56,752 nt of DNA from Parvibaculum sp. (GCA_019635975.1 JAHBYM010000005.1:1-56752); one strand, 5' to 3'; shown: positions 34,368-44,803, counted from the stretch's first letter. Made by a program: numbers and translations. Notes: a model not told the origin generated them from the letters alone.

Positions 34368-35611
34368 CGGTTTTTCTCGCTGACCATGTAGCTCTTCTGG
34401 CGCTTGAAGGTGCCGCGCTTGTAGAGCGGGAAAAGCTGGAAATAGGTCTTGATCTTCATCCAGCGGCCGTGAATGCCCATCGGTTCGAAAATCACGAAGA
34501 GGACGATGACAAGGCCGAAAATGCCGGACTCGAGCCCCGGCAACTGTCCGACGACCGGCGGCAGGCTGTCCTTGGTCAGCGAGATCAATTGCGGCAGCAC
34601 GACGATGAAGGCGGCGCCGAAGACTGCGCCATGCATCGAGGCAAGCCCGCCGATCACCGCCAGCACAAGGAGGTTGATCGACAGGAAGATCGTGAAGCCT
34701 TCGGGGCTGATGAAGAAAAGGAGATGCGCATAGACAGCGCCCGCAAGCCCCGCCATGCCGGCCGAAATCGCGAAGGCCGTCGTCTTGTAGACCGCGAGGT
34801 TGACGCCCATCGCTTCCGCCGCCGTTTCGGAATCGCGGATCGCCATGAAGGCGCGCCCCGTCGAGGAGCGGCGGATGTTGAGCCCGGCCAGCAGCGTCAG
34901 CACGAAAAGCGCCATCGCCAGGTAATACATCTTCTGTTCGCTGTCGAAGCTGTAGCCGAGGATCGAGGGGTCGGAGAGCACGAAGCCCATATTGCCGCCG
35001 GTCAGCCCGTCCCAGCGCGCCAGAACTTCCTCGACGATGAAGGCGAAGGCATAGGTCGCGAAGGCGAGATAGATGCCGGTCATGCGCAGCGCCGGCAGGC
35101 CGATCACGACGCCGAGCGCCGCCGACAGGAGGATCGCAGCCGGCAGCGTCACCAGCAGGTCGAAGCCCTGCGCCTGCAACAGACCCGCCGTGTAGGCGCC
35201 GCAGGCCATGAAGGCGGCATGGCCGAGCGAAATCTGGCCGCACATGCCGAGCAACAGGATCAGCCCGACGCCGGCAATCGCATAGACATAGACGAAGGTG
35301 ATCTGGCTCAGGAAATAGAGATCGAGCACGAAGGGCGCCGACAGCGCGCCGACGCCGAGCAGCCCATACCAGAAGGCCGCATTGCCGCCCTCGCCGTCGG
35401 CGTTCTGGCGCAGGAGCACCGCGCCGAAGAGAACAGCATAGACGATCGCGACGCCGAGCCAGTGCGTCGCGTTCAGTGCCACCGGCGCGTAATGCGCCAG
35501 CGCAACGAGGATCGCGGCATAAAGCGCAAGGCCCGCCCAGAAGCGCCTTGTGCCGCCGAAGGGAAAGAGGCGGGTGTCCTGCGCGTAGTCGGTTTTGAAG
35601 AGAAAACGCAT
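34364..35611 (-). CDS. livM: Branched-chain-type ABC transporter permease LivM
   Basis: A 415-residue permease with about ten hydrophobic segments. The LivM domain starts near residue 90 and contains GQISLGHAAFMACGAY and the C-terminal cytoplasmic loop SETAAEAMGVNLAVYKTTAFAIS (split over 245-270), which contacts the ATPase. An extra N-terminal part of about 85 residues with two to three hydrophobic segments precedes the domain, as in long LivM proteins. The stop overlaps the livG start. Confidence 0.88.
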   Translation of the reverse strand: MRFLFKTDYAQDTRLFPFGGTRRFWAGLALYAAILVALAHYAPVALNATHWLGVAIVYAVLFGAVLLRQNADGEGGNAAFWYGLLGVGALSAPFVLDLYFLSQITFVYVYAIAGVGLILLLGMCGQISLGHAAFMACGAYTAGLLQAQGFDLLVTLPAAILLSAALGVVIGLPALRMTGIYLAFATYAFAFIVEEVLARWDGLTGGNMGFVLSDPSILGYSFDSEQKMYYLAMALFVLTLLAGLNIRRSSTGRAFMAIRDSETAAEAMGVNLAVYKTTAFAISAGMAGLAGAVYAHLLFFISPEGFTIFLSINLLVLAVIGGLASMHGAVFGAAFIVVLPQLISLTKDSLPPVVGQLPGLESGIFGLVIVLFVIFEPMGIHGRWMKIKTYFQLFPLYKRGTFKRQKSYMVSEKNR

Positions 35612-35618
35612 GCCGCCC

Positions 35619-36608
35619 TCACACTTTCTTCACGACGACACGGCCGAAAATACCTTCCGGCTTCAGCAGCAGCACGACCAGCAACACCACATAGGCCGCC
35701 ACGTCCTTGAAACCTTCGGGCAGATAGAAGCCCGCCAGCGCCTCGACGATGCCGATAATCAGCCCGCCGACAATGGCGCCGGGGATCGAGCCGAAGCCGC
35801 CTAGGATCGCGGCCGGAAAGGCCTTGAAGACGACGCCGAAGCCCATCTGCGTGTGGATGAAGGTGACCGGCGCCAGCAGGAGGCCCGCGAAAGCCGCGAC
35901 ACCGGCCGAAAGGCCCCAGATCAGCGTGTAGACGCGCTTGACCGGGATGCCCATGTAATAGGCCGCAAGCTGGTTTTCCGACGAGGCTTCCATCGCGACG
36001 CCGAGCCGCGTGTAGCGGAAGAAGACGAAGAGGAAGGCGACCAGCACCACCGTGCTGACGATGATGGCCGCATAATCCTGGCTGACCACCAGCGCGCCGA
36101 GGCGCAGATCCGCGCCCGAGAAAGGCGTCGCCAGCGCATAGGTGTCGGTGCCCCAGCCGGGGATCATGCTGACGACGGCGCGCACCACGAAGCCGAAGCC
36201 CAGCGTCACCATGACGATGGCGAAAACCGGCTGGCCGACCACGGGGCGGATGATCGCGCGGTCGGTCGCCATGCCGAACAGCACGCCGCCCGCCACCGCC
36301 ATGGCCGCACCGATCCAGAACCCGAAGCCGTACATGGTGATGAAGGTGAAGGCGAGAAAGGCGCCCACCATCATCAGTTCGCCTTGCGCGAAATTGATGG
36401 TTTCGGTCGCCTTGTAGATCAGCACGATGCCGAGCGCGACGAGGGCATAGACGCAGCCGTTCGCCGTACCGCTCACGACCTGCTGCAGATAGAGCGTCAG
36501 CCCGGCGCCATCCATGATGCCGAAAAGCCAGAGAAACGGCGGCGAAAGGAACGCAATGACGGCGCTGGCCGCAAGCAGCCACCATATCCGTCCCAGAACT
36601 CTATCCAT
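35619..36608 (-). CDS. livH: Branched-chain-type ABC transporter permease LivH
   Basis: A 329-residue permease, first gene of the operon. It has about eight to nine hydrophobic segments and the LivH signatures GTANGCVYALVALGIVLIYKATETINFAQGE and, near the C-terminus, AILGGFGSIPGAIVGGLIIG. It pairs with LivM. The gene is seven bases upstream of livM. Its ATG at 36608 lies on the far side of a 309-base divergent gap shared with the crotonase gene. Confidence 0.9.
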   Translation of the reverse strand: MDRVLGRIWWLLAASAVIAFLSPPFLWLFGIMDGAGLTLYLQQVVSGTANGCVYALVALGIVLIYKATETINFAQGELMMVGAFLAFTFITMYGFGFWIGAAMAVAGGVLFGMATDRAIIRPVVGQPVFAIVMVTLGFGFVVRAVVSMIPGWGTDTYALATPFSGADLRLGALVVSQDYAAIIVSTVVLVAFLFVFFRYTRLGVAMEASSENQLAAYYMGIPVKRVYTLIWGLSAGVAAFAGLLLAPVTFIHTQMGFGVVFKAFPAAILGGFGSIPGAIVGGLIIGIVEALAGFYLPEGFKDVAAYVVLLVVLLLKPEGIFGRVVVKKV

Positions 36609-36917
36609 TCCCCTCCGCCCGCATCCCTGCCTTTGACGCCTGCCGCTCGCTCGCAGCCTCCCCCTCCCAAGGGAACGGCAAGCTTAGAGAAACTTGGGCG
36701 CGTGGATCAATTCTAATCGGCCCGTTCCCTGAAAAAAGAACCAGCTACACCTGACTGAATGTCAGCCCCATTCCTCTATCGGGTAGTGCCGCTGCGTCAG
36801 TCGGGCCCGGTTCATTTCTGCAGACCCGGCCGACATCCCCGCGGCCTTGTATTCATCCACCGGGCCGCTATGACTCTTGCAACCGAAACAGGCTGAAAAC
36901 AACCGGGAGGCGGGCTC
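36609..36917. other. Divergent intergenic region, livH / crotonase gene
   Basis: This 309-base gap holds no open frame of interest. An inverted repeat, GGGAACGG (36671-36678) and CCGTTCCC (36722-36729), brackets an AT-richer segment of 43 bases that includes a minus-strand TTGATC-N17-CTAAGC. It could be an operator with a weak promoter for the liv operon. GGGAGG precedes the crotonase ATG. Nothing else was recognised. Confidence 0.3.
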
Positions 36918-37730
36918 ATGGAAGAACGCATCAAAACGACGATAACCGACGGGGTCGCCGATGTGCGTCTCACCCGCGCCGACAAGATGAACGCGCTCGA
37001 CGATGCGATGTTCATGGCCCTGCTCGAAACCGGGGAAAACCTGAAAGCCGACAAATCGGTGCGCGCCGTCGTTATTTCCGGCGAGGGCCGCGCCTTCTGC
37101 GCCGGCCTCGACATGAGCAATTTCGGCCGCATGGCGAGCGGCGAGCGCGAGGCGAACAAATCGGAGGTCACAGGCCGCCTCGAACAGCGCACCCATGGCA
37201 TCGCCAACCGCGCGCAATATGCGGCGCTTGTCTGGCGCGACATTCCGGTGCCGGTCATCGCGGCGGTTCACGGCGTCGCCTTTGGCGGCGGCTTCCAGGT
37301 CGCGCTCGGCGCCGATATGCGCTTCGTGGCGCCCGGCACGCGCTTCTCGGTCATGGAAATCAAATGGGGCCTCGTGCCGGACATGGCCGGCATGTATCTG
37401 ATGCGGGGTCTCGCCCGCGAGGACGTGATCCGCGACCTCACCTATACCGGCCGCATCTTCGAGGCCGATGCGGCGCTCGCTTACGGCTTTGCGACGCGGC
37501 TCTGCGACGATCCTTATGCCGAGGCGCTGACGGTGGCGCGCGAGATCGCCGACAAGAGCCCGTCGGCCATTCGCGCCGCCAAGCGCATCCTCAACGATGC
37601 GCCGGACAACGACGCCGGCGCGATCCTGCTGGCCGAATCCGTCGAACAGGACAAGCTGATCGGCGGCGCGCACCAGAAGGAAGCCATCATGGCCAATCTC
37701 GAAAAGCGCCGCCCGAATTTCGCCGGCTGA
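36918..37730 (+). CDS. Crotonase/enoyl-CoA hydratase family protein
   Basis: A 270-residue crotonase-fold protein acting on an acyl-CoA. The oxyanion-hole segments are GRAFCAGLDMS (near 57-67) and HGVAFGGGFQVALGAD (near 115-130). Where enoyl-CoA hydratase has catalytic Glu144, this protein has Gln (GGGFQVAL), and the second acidic position is Asp in GLVPDMAG, so simple hydration is doubtful and an isomerase-type or other reaction is possible. GGGAGG precedes the ATG. The nitronate-monooxygenase-family gene follows 41 bases later. Confidence 0.85.
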   Translation: MEERIKTTITDGVADVRLTRADKMNALDDAMFMALLETGENLKADKSVRAVVISGEGRAFCAGLDMSNFGRMASGEREANKSEVTGRLEQRTHGIANRAQYAALVWRDIPVPVIAAVHGVAFGGGFQVALGADMRFVAPGTRFSVMEIKWGLVPDMAGMYLMRGLAREDVIRDLTYTGRIFEADAALAYGFATRLCDDPYAEALTVAREIADKSPSAIRAAKRILNDAPDNDAGAILLAESVEQDKLIGGAHQKEAIMANLEKRRPNFAG

Positions 37731-37771
37731 TCCGGCATCTCCTATTTCCATCGAAAACGAAGGCAACAAAC

Positions 37772-38746
37772 ATGAAGACGCGCATTACCGAACTTTTCGG
37801 CATCCAGCATCCGATCATCCAGGGCGGCATGCATTTCGTCGGCCTCGCCGAAATGGCCGCCGCCGTGTCGAACGCCGGCGGTCTCGGCATCATCACCGGC
37901 CTCACCCAGCCGACGCCGAAGGATCTCGCCAACGAGATCGCCAAATGCAACAAGATGACCGACAAGCCCTTCGGCGTGAACCTGACCTTCCTGCCGGGCT
38001 TCGCCAATCCGCCCTACCCCGAATACATCAAGGCGATCATCGATGGCGGTGTGCGCATCGTCGAGACGGCGGGCCGCAGCCCGGAAGCCTATATGCCGGC
38101 CATGAAAGACGCGGGCATCAAGGTCATCCACAAATGCACTTCGGTCCGCCATTCGCTGAAGGCCGAGCGCATCGGTTGCGACGCGGTCAGCGTCGACGGC
38201 TTCGAGTGCGGCGGCCATCCGGGCGAGGACGACATTCCGAACATGATCCTGCTGCCGCGTGCGGCCGAGGAACTGAAAATTCCCTTCGTCGCCTCGGGCG
38301 GCATGGGCACGGCCTCGCAACTCGTCGCCTCGCTGGCGCTCGGCGCCGATGGCATCAACATGGGCACCCGCTTCATCGCCACCAAGGAAGCGCCGGTGCA
38401 TGAGAACGTCAAACAGGCGCTGATCGCTGCGAGCGAACTCGACACGCGCCTCATCATGCGTCCCTTGCGCAACACCGAGCGCGTGCTGGCAAATGCGGCG
38501 GTCGAGAAGATTGTCGAGATCGAACGCGAAAAAGGCGCGAGCCTCGGCATCGAGGATATTCGCGAACTGGTCGGTGGCGTCTATCCGCGCGTCATGCAGG
38601 GCGGCGAAATGGATGCGGGCGCCTGGAGCTGCGGCATGGTGGCCGGGCTCATCCACGACGTGCCCACCTGCAAGGAGCTGATCGACCGGATGATGGCGGA
38701 AGCGGAGCAGATCATCCGCCAGCGGCTCGACAAGCTCGTCGCCTGA
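37772..38746 (+). CDS. Nitronate monooxygenase family flavoprotein
   Basis: A 324-residue FMN-binding TIM-barrel protein of the NPD/2-nitropropane dioxygenase family. It starts at the barrel edge ITELFGIQHPIIQGGM; phosphate binding is by ASGGMGTASQLVASLALGADGINMGTRF; the motif GFECGGHPGEDD carries the conserved His (near 146). True family members oxidise alkyl nitronates, but many homologues in acyl-CoA gene clusters have unknown substrates. The ATG at 37772 begins the barrel. It is likely co-transcribed with the crotonase gene upstream. Confidence 0.85.
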   Translation: MKTRITELFGIQHPIIQGGMHFVGLAEMAAAVSNAGGLGIITGLTQPTPKDLANEIAKCNKMTDKPFGVNLTFLPGFANPPYPEYIKAIIDGGVRIVETAGRSPEAYMPAMKDAGIKVIHKCTSVRHSLKAERIGCDAVSVDGFECGGHPGEDDIPNMILLPRAAEELKIPFVASGGMGTASQLVASLALGADGINMGTRFIATKEAPVHENVKQALIAASELDTRLIMRPLRNTERVLANAAVEKIVEIEREKGASLGIEDIRELVGGVYPRVMQGGEMDAGAWSCGMVAGLIHDVPTCKELIDRMMAEAEQIIRQRLDKLVA

Positions 38747-38753
38747 GGCCTTC

Positions 38754-38966
38754 ATGGCCTGGCGCGTCACCCATGGCCGCATCGCCGCGCATGTTCTCTC
38801 ATGCGCGGCGGGCGCCGGTGTCGTTGTCGGCGCCGAGGCGCTGCTGCGTCTCGCCGGCGTTCCGCTCCCCTTCGATCCCGCATGGGCATGGGTCGACTTT
38901 CTCGGCATCGCGCTTGTCATCGGCGTCGTGACGGCGTCGTTCTTCTACAAGGATGTTGAGGACTAG
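38754..38966 (+). CDS. Small predicted membrane protein
   Basis: A 70-residue protein with two hydrophobic stretches (about 11-32 and 46-64), probably a two-segment inner-membrane hairpin, ending in an acidic tail (KDVED). It starts seven bases after the preceding stop, in step with that operon, but the ribosome site is weak (TGAGG). No family was recognised. Composition fits coding sequence of this genome. Confidence 0.5.
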   Translation: MAWRVTHGRIAAHVLSCAAGAGVVVGAEALLRLAGVPLPFDPAWAWVDFLGIALVIGVVTASFFYKDVED

Positions 38967-39110
38967 GCGTTCGCAACTGTGCCGCCCGCGCGCGAAATGT
39001 CGCGCCACGCGGCGGCCCGGCGACGGCGGCGGCCCGCTTTGCTATCATCGCTCCCATCCCGGCAGCGCATGTCCATGCGCCATAACTTCCATGCGACAAA
39101 CGGGTGACCG

Positions 39111-41855
39111 ATGTCTCCGACCAAACGTCTGCCGCATTCCGCCGACAAGGACTGGGCCGCTCTCCCGGTCGACGAGACGCTTGCGGCGCTCGAGAGCACG
39201 GCTGGCGGTCTCGACGCCGCCGAAGCCGCCCGGCGTCTCGCCCATTTCGGTCCCAATCGCCTCGCCAGCGCCGCGCGGCGCGGGCCACTAAAGCGCCTTC
39301 TCGCACAGATCAACAACCTGCTGATCTATGTGCTCATTGCCGCCGCCGCGCTGTCGCTCGCGATCGGCCACGCGATCGACGCGGCGGTCATCCTGGCGGT
39401 CGTAATCGTCAACACCGCCATCGGCTTCTTCCAGGAGGGCAAGGCCGAGGACGCGCTCGCGGCGATCCGCGGCATGATCGACCCCGAGGCAAGCGTGATG
39501 CGCGACGGACATCGCGTCGCCGTCAAGGCCGAGGAGGTGGTGCCAGGCGACATCGTGCTGATCGAAGCCGGCGACCGCGTGCCGGCCGATCTGCGCCTGA
39601 CCCGCGCCCGCAACCTCAAGCTCGACGAGGCGGCGCTGACCGGCGAATCCGTGCCGGTCGACAAATCGGTCGAGGCTGTGGCGGCCGGCGCCGATCTCGG
39701 CGACCGCAGCAGCATGGCCTTTTCGGGCATCATAGCCGTCGCGGGCCTCGGCGTCGGCGTCGCGGTCGCGACCGGCACGCGCACCGAGCTCGGCCGCATC
39801 AGCGGCATGCTCGCCGAAGTCGTCGAACTGAAGACGCCGCTTGTGCGCCAGATGGACGAATTCGCCCGCCACATCACCTTCGCGGTACTGACGGCCGCCG
39901 TCCTTGTCTTTGCGGTCGCGGTCTGGTTGCGCGCCTATGCGCTTCCCGATGCTTTTATGGCGGTGGTTGGCCTCTTCGTCGCCGCCATTCCCGAGGGGCT
40001 TCCGGCGATCATGACCATCACGCTCGCCATCGGCGTACAGCGCATGGCCGGGCGCAATGCGATCATCCGCCGCCTGCCCGCCGTCGAGACGCTGGGCGCC
40101 GTTTCGGTCATCTGCTCCGACAAGACGGGGACGCTGACCCGCAACGAAATGGTCGTGCGTTCGGTCGCGACCGCCGACGGCAATATCGAGGTATCGGGGA
40201 CCGGCTACACGCCGGAGGGAACCCTGACGCAGGACAGCCGCGACGTGACGGCGGATGCCACGCCGGTGCTTGCCGCCATTCTCGATGCGGCCACGCTTTG
40301 CAACGATGCCGAAGTCAAGCACAAGGACGAACAAACGACCGTCGCCGGCGATCCGATGGAGGCGGCGCTGCTCGTGCTGGCGATGAAAGCCGGTCTTGAG
40401 CCTGTGCAGGCGCGCCGCGATCACAAGCGTCACGACGAGATCCCGTTCGATTCCGCGCATAAATACATGGCGACGCTGAACGAGACGGGCACCGGCCGCA
40501 CGATTTTCGTCAAAGGCGCGCCGGAGCGGCTGATCGACATGGCCGACCGGGCGCTGGCGGGCGGTGAGGCCACGCCCATTGATCGCACCTATTGGCACGG
40601 CCAGGTCGAGGCGCTGGCCGGGCGCGGCGAGCGCGTTCTCGGCTTCGCGATGAAGCGCGTCGCCGAAAGCGAGAGCGTCGTCGAAACCGGGCATATCGAG
40701 GAGGGGCTCGTCTTTCTCGGCCTGATGGGCTTCATCGATCCGCCGCGCGAGGAGGCGATCGAAGCCGTCATGGCGTGCAAGGAAGCAGGCATTCGCGCCG
40801 TCATGATCACCGGCGACCACGCGTTGACCGCAAAGGCGGTCGCAAAGTCGCTCGGTCTTGCCGACGATCCGCATGTGTTGACCGGTCGCGATCTCGAGGA
40901 TCTGGACGATCGGGCGTTCCGGAAAGCGGCGCGCGAAACGCAGGTCTTTGCGCGCACGACGCCCGAACACAAGCTGCGTCTCGTCGAGGCGCTGCAGGCG
41001 GACGGGCTGACGGTCGCGATGACCGGCGACGGCGTCAACGACGCGCCGGCGCTGAAGCGCGCCGATGTCGGCGTCGCAATGGGCCGCAAGGGCACCGAGG
41101 CCGCAAAGGAAGCCAGCGAGATGGTTCTCGCCGACGACAATTTCGCCTCCATCGTCGCGGCGGTGCGCGAGGGCCGCACCGTTTACGACAATCTCAAGAA
41201 GACCATTCTCTTCCTGCTGCCAATCAATGGCGGCGAGTCCATGACCATCATCTTCGCCATTCTGGCCGGTCTCGAAATGCCGATCACGCCGGTGCAGATT
41301 CTCTGGGTCAACATGGTGAGTTCGGTCGCACTGGCGATGGTGCTTGCCTTCGAGCCGACCGAGCCCGGCACGATGCGGCAGAAGCCGCGCGCGGCAAAGG
41401 AGCCGATCCTGCGCGGCGACGTCGTCTGGCGGATCGTTTTCATCTCGATCCTCTTTCTCATCGGCGCTTTCGGCATGTTCGCCTGGGCCGTCGGCCGCGG
41501 CCTGCCGCCCGAAGTCGCGCGTACCATGGTCGTCAACACCATCGTCGTGATGGAAATTTTCTATCTCTTCAGTGTACGGTATGTTTACGGCACGTCGCTG
41601 ACGCTGCGCGGCTTCTTCGGTACGCCCGCCGTGCTCGGCGGTATCGCCGCCGTCATCGTACTGCAATTCGCTTTCACCTACGCACCCTTCATGGCGATCC
41701 CGTTCGACACCGCGCCGGTCGCCTTCGCCGACGGGGTCATCATTGTCGCGGTCGGCGCGGCGCTCTTTGCGATCCTCGAAGTCGAAAAGCGGCTGCGGCT
41801 CGGTCTCGGCGCGCTTCGTGCGCGGCGGGCGCGGGACGATGTTTTTGCGGGATAA
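39111..41855 (+). CDS. P2-type cation-transporting ATPase
   Basis: A 914-residue P-type ATPase of the SERCA/PMR1-like superfamily. Order: N-terminal cation-ATPase domain (near 10-80), TGES in the actuator (near 180), phosphorylated Asp337 in SDKTGTLT, MITGDH, and TGDGVNDAPALKRADVGVAMG. Ion-site segments: M4 VAAIPEGLPA with the conserved Glu, M5 INGGES with Asn and Glu, but M6 reads WVNMVSSVALAMVLAFEP, lacking the Thr-Asp of calcium pumps. This resembles mycobacterial CtpF-like pumps as I recall them. The ion is uncertain. Confidence 0.88.
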   Translation: MSPTKRLPHSADKDWAALPVDETLAALESTAGGLDAAEAARRLAHFGPNRLASAARRGPLKRLLAQINNLLIYVLIAAAALSLAIGHAIDAAVILAVVIVNTAIGFFQEGKAEDALAAIRGMIDPEASVMRDGHRVAVKAEEVVPGDIVLIEAGDRVPADLRLTRARNLKLDEAALTGESVPVDKSVEAVAAGADLGDRSSMAFSGIIAVAGLGVGVAVATGTRTELGRISGMLAEVVELKTPLVRQMDEFARHITFAVLTAAVLVFAVAVWLRAYALPDAFMAVVGLFVAAIPEGLPAIMTITLAIGVQRMAGRNAIIRRLPAVETLGAVSVICSDKTGTLTRNEMVVRSVATADGNIEVSGTGYTPEGTLTQDSRDVTADATPVLAAILDAATLCNDAEVKHKDEQTTVAGDPMEAALLVLAMKAGLEPVQARRDHKRHDEIPFDSAHKYMATLNETGTGRTIFVKGAPERLIDMADRALAGGEATPIDRTYWHGQVEALAGRGERVLGFAMKRVAESESVVETGHIEEGLVFLGLMGFIDPPREEAIEAVMACKEAGIRAVMITGDHALTAKAVAKSLGLADDPHVLTGRDLEDLDDRAFRKAARETQVFARTTPEHKLRLVEALQADGLTVAMTGDGVNDAPALKRADVGVAMGRKGTEAAKEASEMVLADDNFASIVAAVREGRTVYDNLKKTILFLLPINGGESMTIIFAILAGLEMPITPVQILWVNMVSSVALAMVLAFEPTEPGTMRQKPRAAKEPILRGDVVWRIVFISILFLIGAFGMFAWAVGRGLPPEVARTMVVNTIVVMEIFYLFSVRYVYGTSLTLRGFFGTPAVLGGIAAVIVLQFAFTYAPFMAIPFDTAPVAFADGVIIVAVGAALFAILEVEKRLRLGLGALRARRARDDVFAG

Positions 41856-41856
41856 G

Positions 41857-41899
41857 TTGCGGGATAAAGCGGGGACAAGTTCCGCGCTTCATCCCGCAA
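41857..41899. terminator. Long hairpin between convergent ATPase and BVMO genes
   Basis: A 43-base hairpin directly after the ATPase stop: 9 bp TTGCGGGAT/ATCCCGCAA, one mismatch, 5 bp AAGCG/CGCTT, one mismatch, 2 bp GG/CC, 7-base loop. TTGCGGGATAA is also repeated in tandem at 41845-41855 and 41857-41867, the first copy containing the ATPase stop codon. It lacks a clear T tract, so it may terminate or stabilise transcripts from either side. Confidence 0.5.
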
Positions 41900-41909
41900 A
41901 TGCGGCTTG

Positions 41910-41937
41910 CGACAGATCAGTGACAGTTTTATGACAG
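41910..41937 (-). promoter_or_regulatory. Orphan Pho box between convergent genes
   Basis: On the minus strand CTGTCAT-AAAA-CTGTCAC (41937-41920) agrees at every position with the classical PhoB box consensus, and a third, degenerate repeat CTGTCG follows at the same 11-bp step (41910). It lies between the 3' ends of two convergent genes, not at a promoter of an annotated gene. A transcript from it would run antisense to the ATPase gene. Confidence 0.5.
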
Positions 41938-41966
41938 AAGGCCCTTTTTTGCCTGCCATTTGTCTG

Positions 41967-43598
<1,632 letters not shown>

Positions 43599-43680
43599 GA
43601 CCCATCCTCCCGAATTTTTGTTGGGAGGAGTGTAGCCCGGGCGGGGACGCACACAAGAGAGGCGTTTGCGCCGGGTGTTT

Positions 43681-44793
43681 CTAGGGTGCGACCGTGCTGT
43701 CGATCTCGCCGAGAAACCCTACGGCAATTCGCACGCGCTCGCCGGGCTGGAGGTAGCGTTTGGCGGCGCGCTCCTTTGCGATCTGCCGTTCGACGACATG
43801 CGCGGTGACCGGCCGGTCCCAACCACCGGCAATCCAGTCCCAGACGCCCAGCGCCATCGCCGACTTGTCGATGCCCTTGAAAATCGTTCCGTCGGGCGTT
43901 CCCGCGAGAATCGCCGTGCGCGCGGGGATGCGGCCATCGGCGACCGGCAGCCCGACCATGCGGCCGTCATAGGCCCATGTTGTGCTCTCGCGCGCCTTTG
44001 TCTGGCGCAGAAATTCGTCGAAATCCCAGATCGCTTCCGATTGCCGCGCCGACTGCTTCAGTTCGCCGTTCCGGTAGAGCCGCAACTCGACCGCTGTAGC
44101 GAAGGCGCGCAGGTCGCGCGGTATGACGAAAAGATTGCCGACCGGCATGAAACCCGGCGCGCTCTTGCCCGTCGTGAAGCCCTTGCCCGAGGTCACGTCG
44201 TTCGGATCGATATGCCGCATCAGCGCCGCGCGGTCGGTCACGTCGTTGCACAGCATCAGGCCCGCGCGCGCCGGCGGCGCATCGAGGTCGATCGTGTCCA
44301 GCGCCACGAAACAAAGTTCGACTTCATAATCAAGCAGCGCATCTCCGGCCGGAATATCCGCATTGAAAGGCGTCGGCACCACTTCCTTCGGAAAAAGAAA
44401 GGGCCCGTCCGTCACCGTCGCTTCCTCGGCATGTTCGGGAAAATTTGTACCGGCCGCGATGTGCGATGCCGTCAGCCGCACGGGAAGCGAGAGGTCCTCC
44501 ACCGGCAGGTTGACCGTCGCGCCGTTCAACGCCGCCAGGGCATCGTAGCCATGGCTTCGATAGGCGTCGATCGGGTCGTCGCTGCCGAGCGTATCCGTCA
44601 CGTCGATGCCGCTCACCACGCCGCTCGCGTAGGACGAAACGAGAATCAGCCGCGCCCCGTCACCGCCCTCGACACGCGCGAAAGTCAGTGCTTCCGCGAC
44701 AGGCGCGATCTCGACCGAACCGAACTCGGCGCGTGCCGCCGTCGCCGCAAGCAGCGTCATGGCAAGAAGTCCTGCAAACCGTACGATGCCCAT
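43681..44793 (-). CDS. Exported FAH-fold protein
   Basis: A 370-residue protein with a clear signal peptide (MGIVRFAGLLAMTLLAATAARA, cut near 22). The mature part carries the fumarylacetoacetate-hydrolase hallmarks: TNFPEHAEEA (His121), LDYEVELCFVAL (Glu157 and Glu159), LMLCNDVTDRA (Asp184) and GKGFTTGKSAPGFMPVGN. FAH enzymes are normally cytoplasmic, so an exported member with an apparently complete metal site is unusual. Cleavage or hydration of a 2-oxoacid-like compound in the periplasm is possible but unproven. GAGGAAA precedes the ATG; ten bases separate it from the membrane protein gene. Confidence 0.78.
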   Translation of the reverse strand: MGIVRFAGLLAMTLLAATAARAEFGSVEIAPVAEALTFARVEGGDGARLILVSSYASGVVSGIDVTDTLGSDDPIDAYRSHGYDALAALNGATVNLPVEDLSLPVRLTASHIAAGTNFPEHAEEATVTDGPFLFPKEVVPTPFNADIPAGDALLDYEVELCFVALDTIDLDAPPARAGLMLCNDVTDRAALMRHIDPNDVTSGKGFTTGKSAPGFMPVGNLFVIPRDLRAFATAVELRLYRNGELKQSARQSEAIWDFDEFLRQTKARESTTWAYDGRMVGLPVADGRIPARTAILAGTPDGTIFKGIDKSAMALGVWDWIAGGWDRPVTAHVVERQIAKERAAKRYLQPGERVRIAVGFLGEIDSTVAP

Positions 44794-44803
44794 TCGTTTT
44801 TCC

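Noticed and set aside
39288-41666. A 792-codon open frame on minus across the P-type ATPase gene
   Set aside because: It mirrors the ATPase gene, is rich in Arg, His and Asp, and shows no domain. High GC makes long antisense frames common here.
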